Positions 63,990 through 64,000 of a stretch of 64,000 nucleotides of DNA are shown here, in pieces (positions within the stretch are counted from its first letter, which is position 1; each line of letters begins with the position of its first letter). This DNA comes from Sedimenticola selenatireducens (GTDB lineage Bacteria; Pseudomonadota; Gammaproteobacteria; Chromatiales; Chromatiaceae), in contig NZ_VMNH01000011.1 in assembly GCF_007625115.1 (NCBI RefSeq), forward strand, positions 1 to 64,000, in the 5' to 3' direction. The translations under genes were made by a program, and so were the position numbers. Under the pieces are notes generated by a model. The model saw only the letters and a list, made by a program, of their open reading frames with translations. It searched no databases and had not been told where the DNA came from.

Positions 63990-64000
63990 GTGGCCATTTA

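Overview
The window looks like a chromosome segment of a marine or salt-tolerant, metabolically versatile gammaproteobacterium, possibly a sulfur-oxidising Chromatiales or Sedimenticola-type organism. The taxonomic guess is inference from gene content: N-acetylglutaminylglutamine amide (NAGGN) osmolyte genes, H2-sensing [NiFe] hydrogenase, assimilatory nitrite reductase, a TRAP transporter, c-di-GMP signalling and a PEP-CTERM protein. No rRNA, tRNA, CRISPR array, prophage or intact insertion sequence was seen.

Layout. 1-2.0 kb: a small conserved protein, a HAD phosphatase and a secreted protein. 2.0-7.4 kb: the NAGGN osmoprotectant operon (asnO, ngg, M42 peptidase) divergent from a MarR regulator. 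7.7-20.1 kb: one long minus-strand hydrogenase accessory operon, hupK-hypA-hypB-hypC-hypD-hypE-hypX-hoxA-hoxJ-hupU-hupV. It sits behind a good sigma-54 promoter and combines metallocentre assembly with H2 sensing. The catalytic hydrogenase subunits and hypF are not in the window. 20.3-30.6 kb: a winged-helix regulator, a LysE-type exporter, fused 5-oxoprolinase and a DctPQM TRAP transporter, then another LysE exporter and a glycerate kinase. Palindromic intergenic repeats are interspersed.

30.8-34.9 kb: a plus-strand set made of a MotA/TolQ-like channel, a coiled-coil MotB/ExbD-like partner, a REC-CheC fusion and a PAS-GGDEF diguanylate cyclase. It resembles an ion-driven two-protein membrane machine next to signalling genes and is the least conventional locus here. 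34.9-45.4 kb: cell-envelope and housekeeping genes, including two L,D-transpeptidases, a TPR protein sharing a C-terminal domain with one of them, tsaB, a PilZ protein, a YoaA-type helicase, PBP1B with a TPR lipoprotein, and an RRM-like protein. 45.4-49.4 kb: an SDR, LLM monooxygenase, ABM monooxygenase and nitroreductase cluster divergent from a LysR regulator. 49.5-54.6 kb: a REC-PP2C/STAS partner-switching pair, a DUF1127 protein, another LysR, riboflavin synthase, a uracil-DNA-glycosylase-like protein and a CBS protein.

54.9-61.3 kb: nitrate/nitrite assimilation. nirBD diverges from a NarK/NasA transporter, with a near-identical sigma-54 promoter facing each way, and the transporter is followed by a PP2C-kinase fusion. 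61.4-64.0 kb: a two-domain periplasmic thioredoxin-like protein, a gene-poor stretch with terminators, a PEP-CTERM protein with its own sigma-54-type promoter, and the edge of a repeat. Sigma-54 motifs before the hydrogenase, nitrite, nitrate-transport and PEP-CTERM genes are a recurring theme. Start codons were moved from the longest reading frame wherever a ribosome binding site or family alignment favoured it, and those choices are stated per gene.
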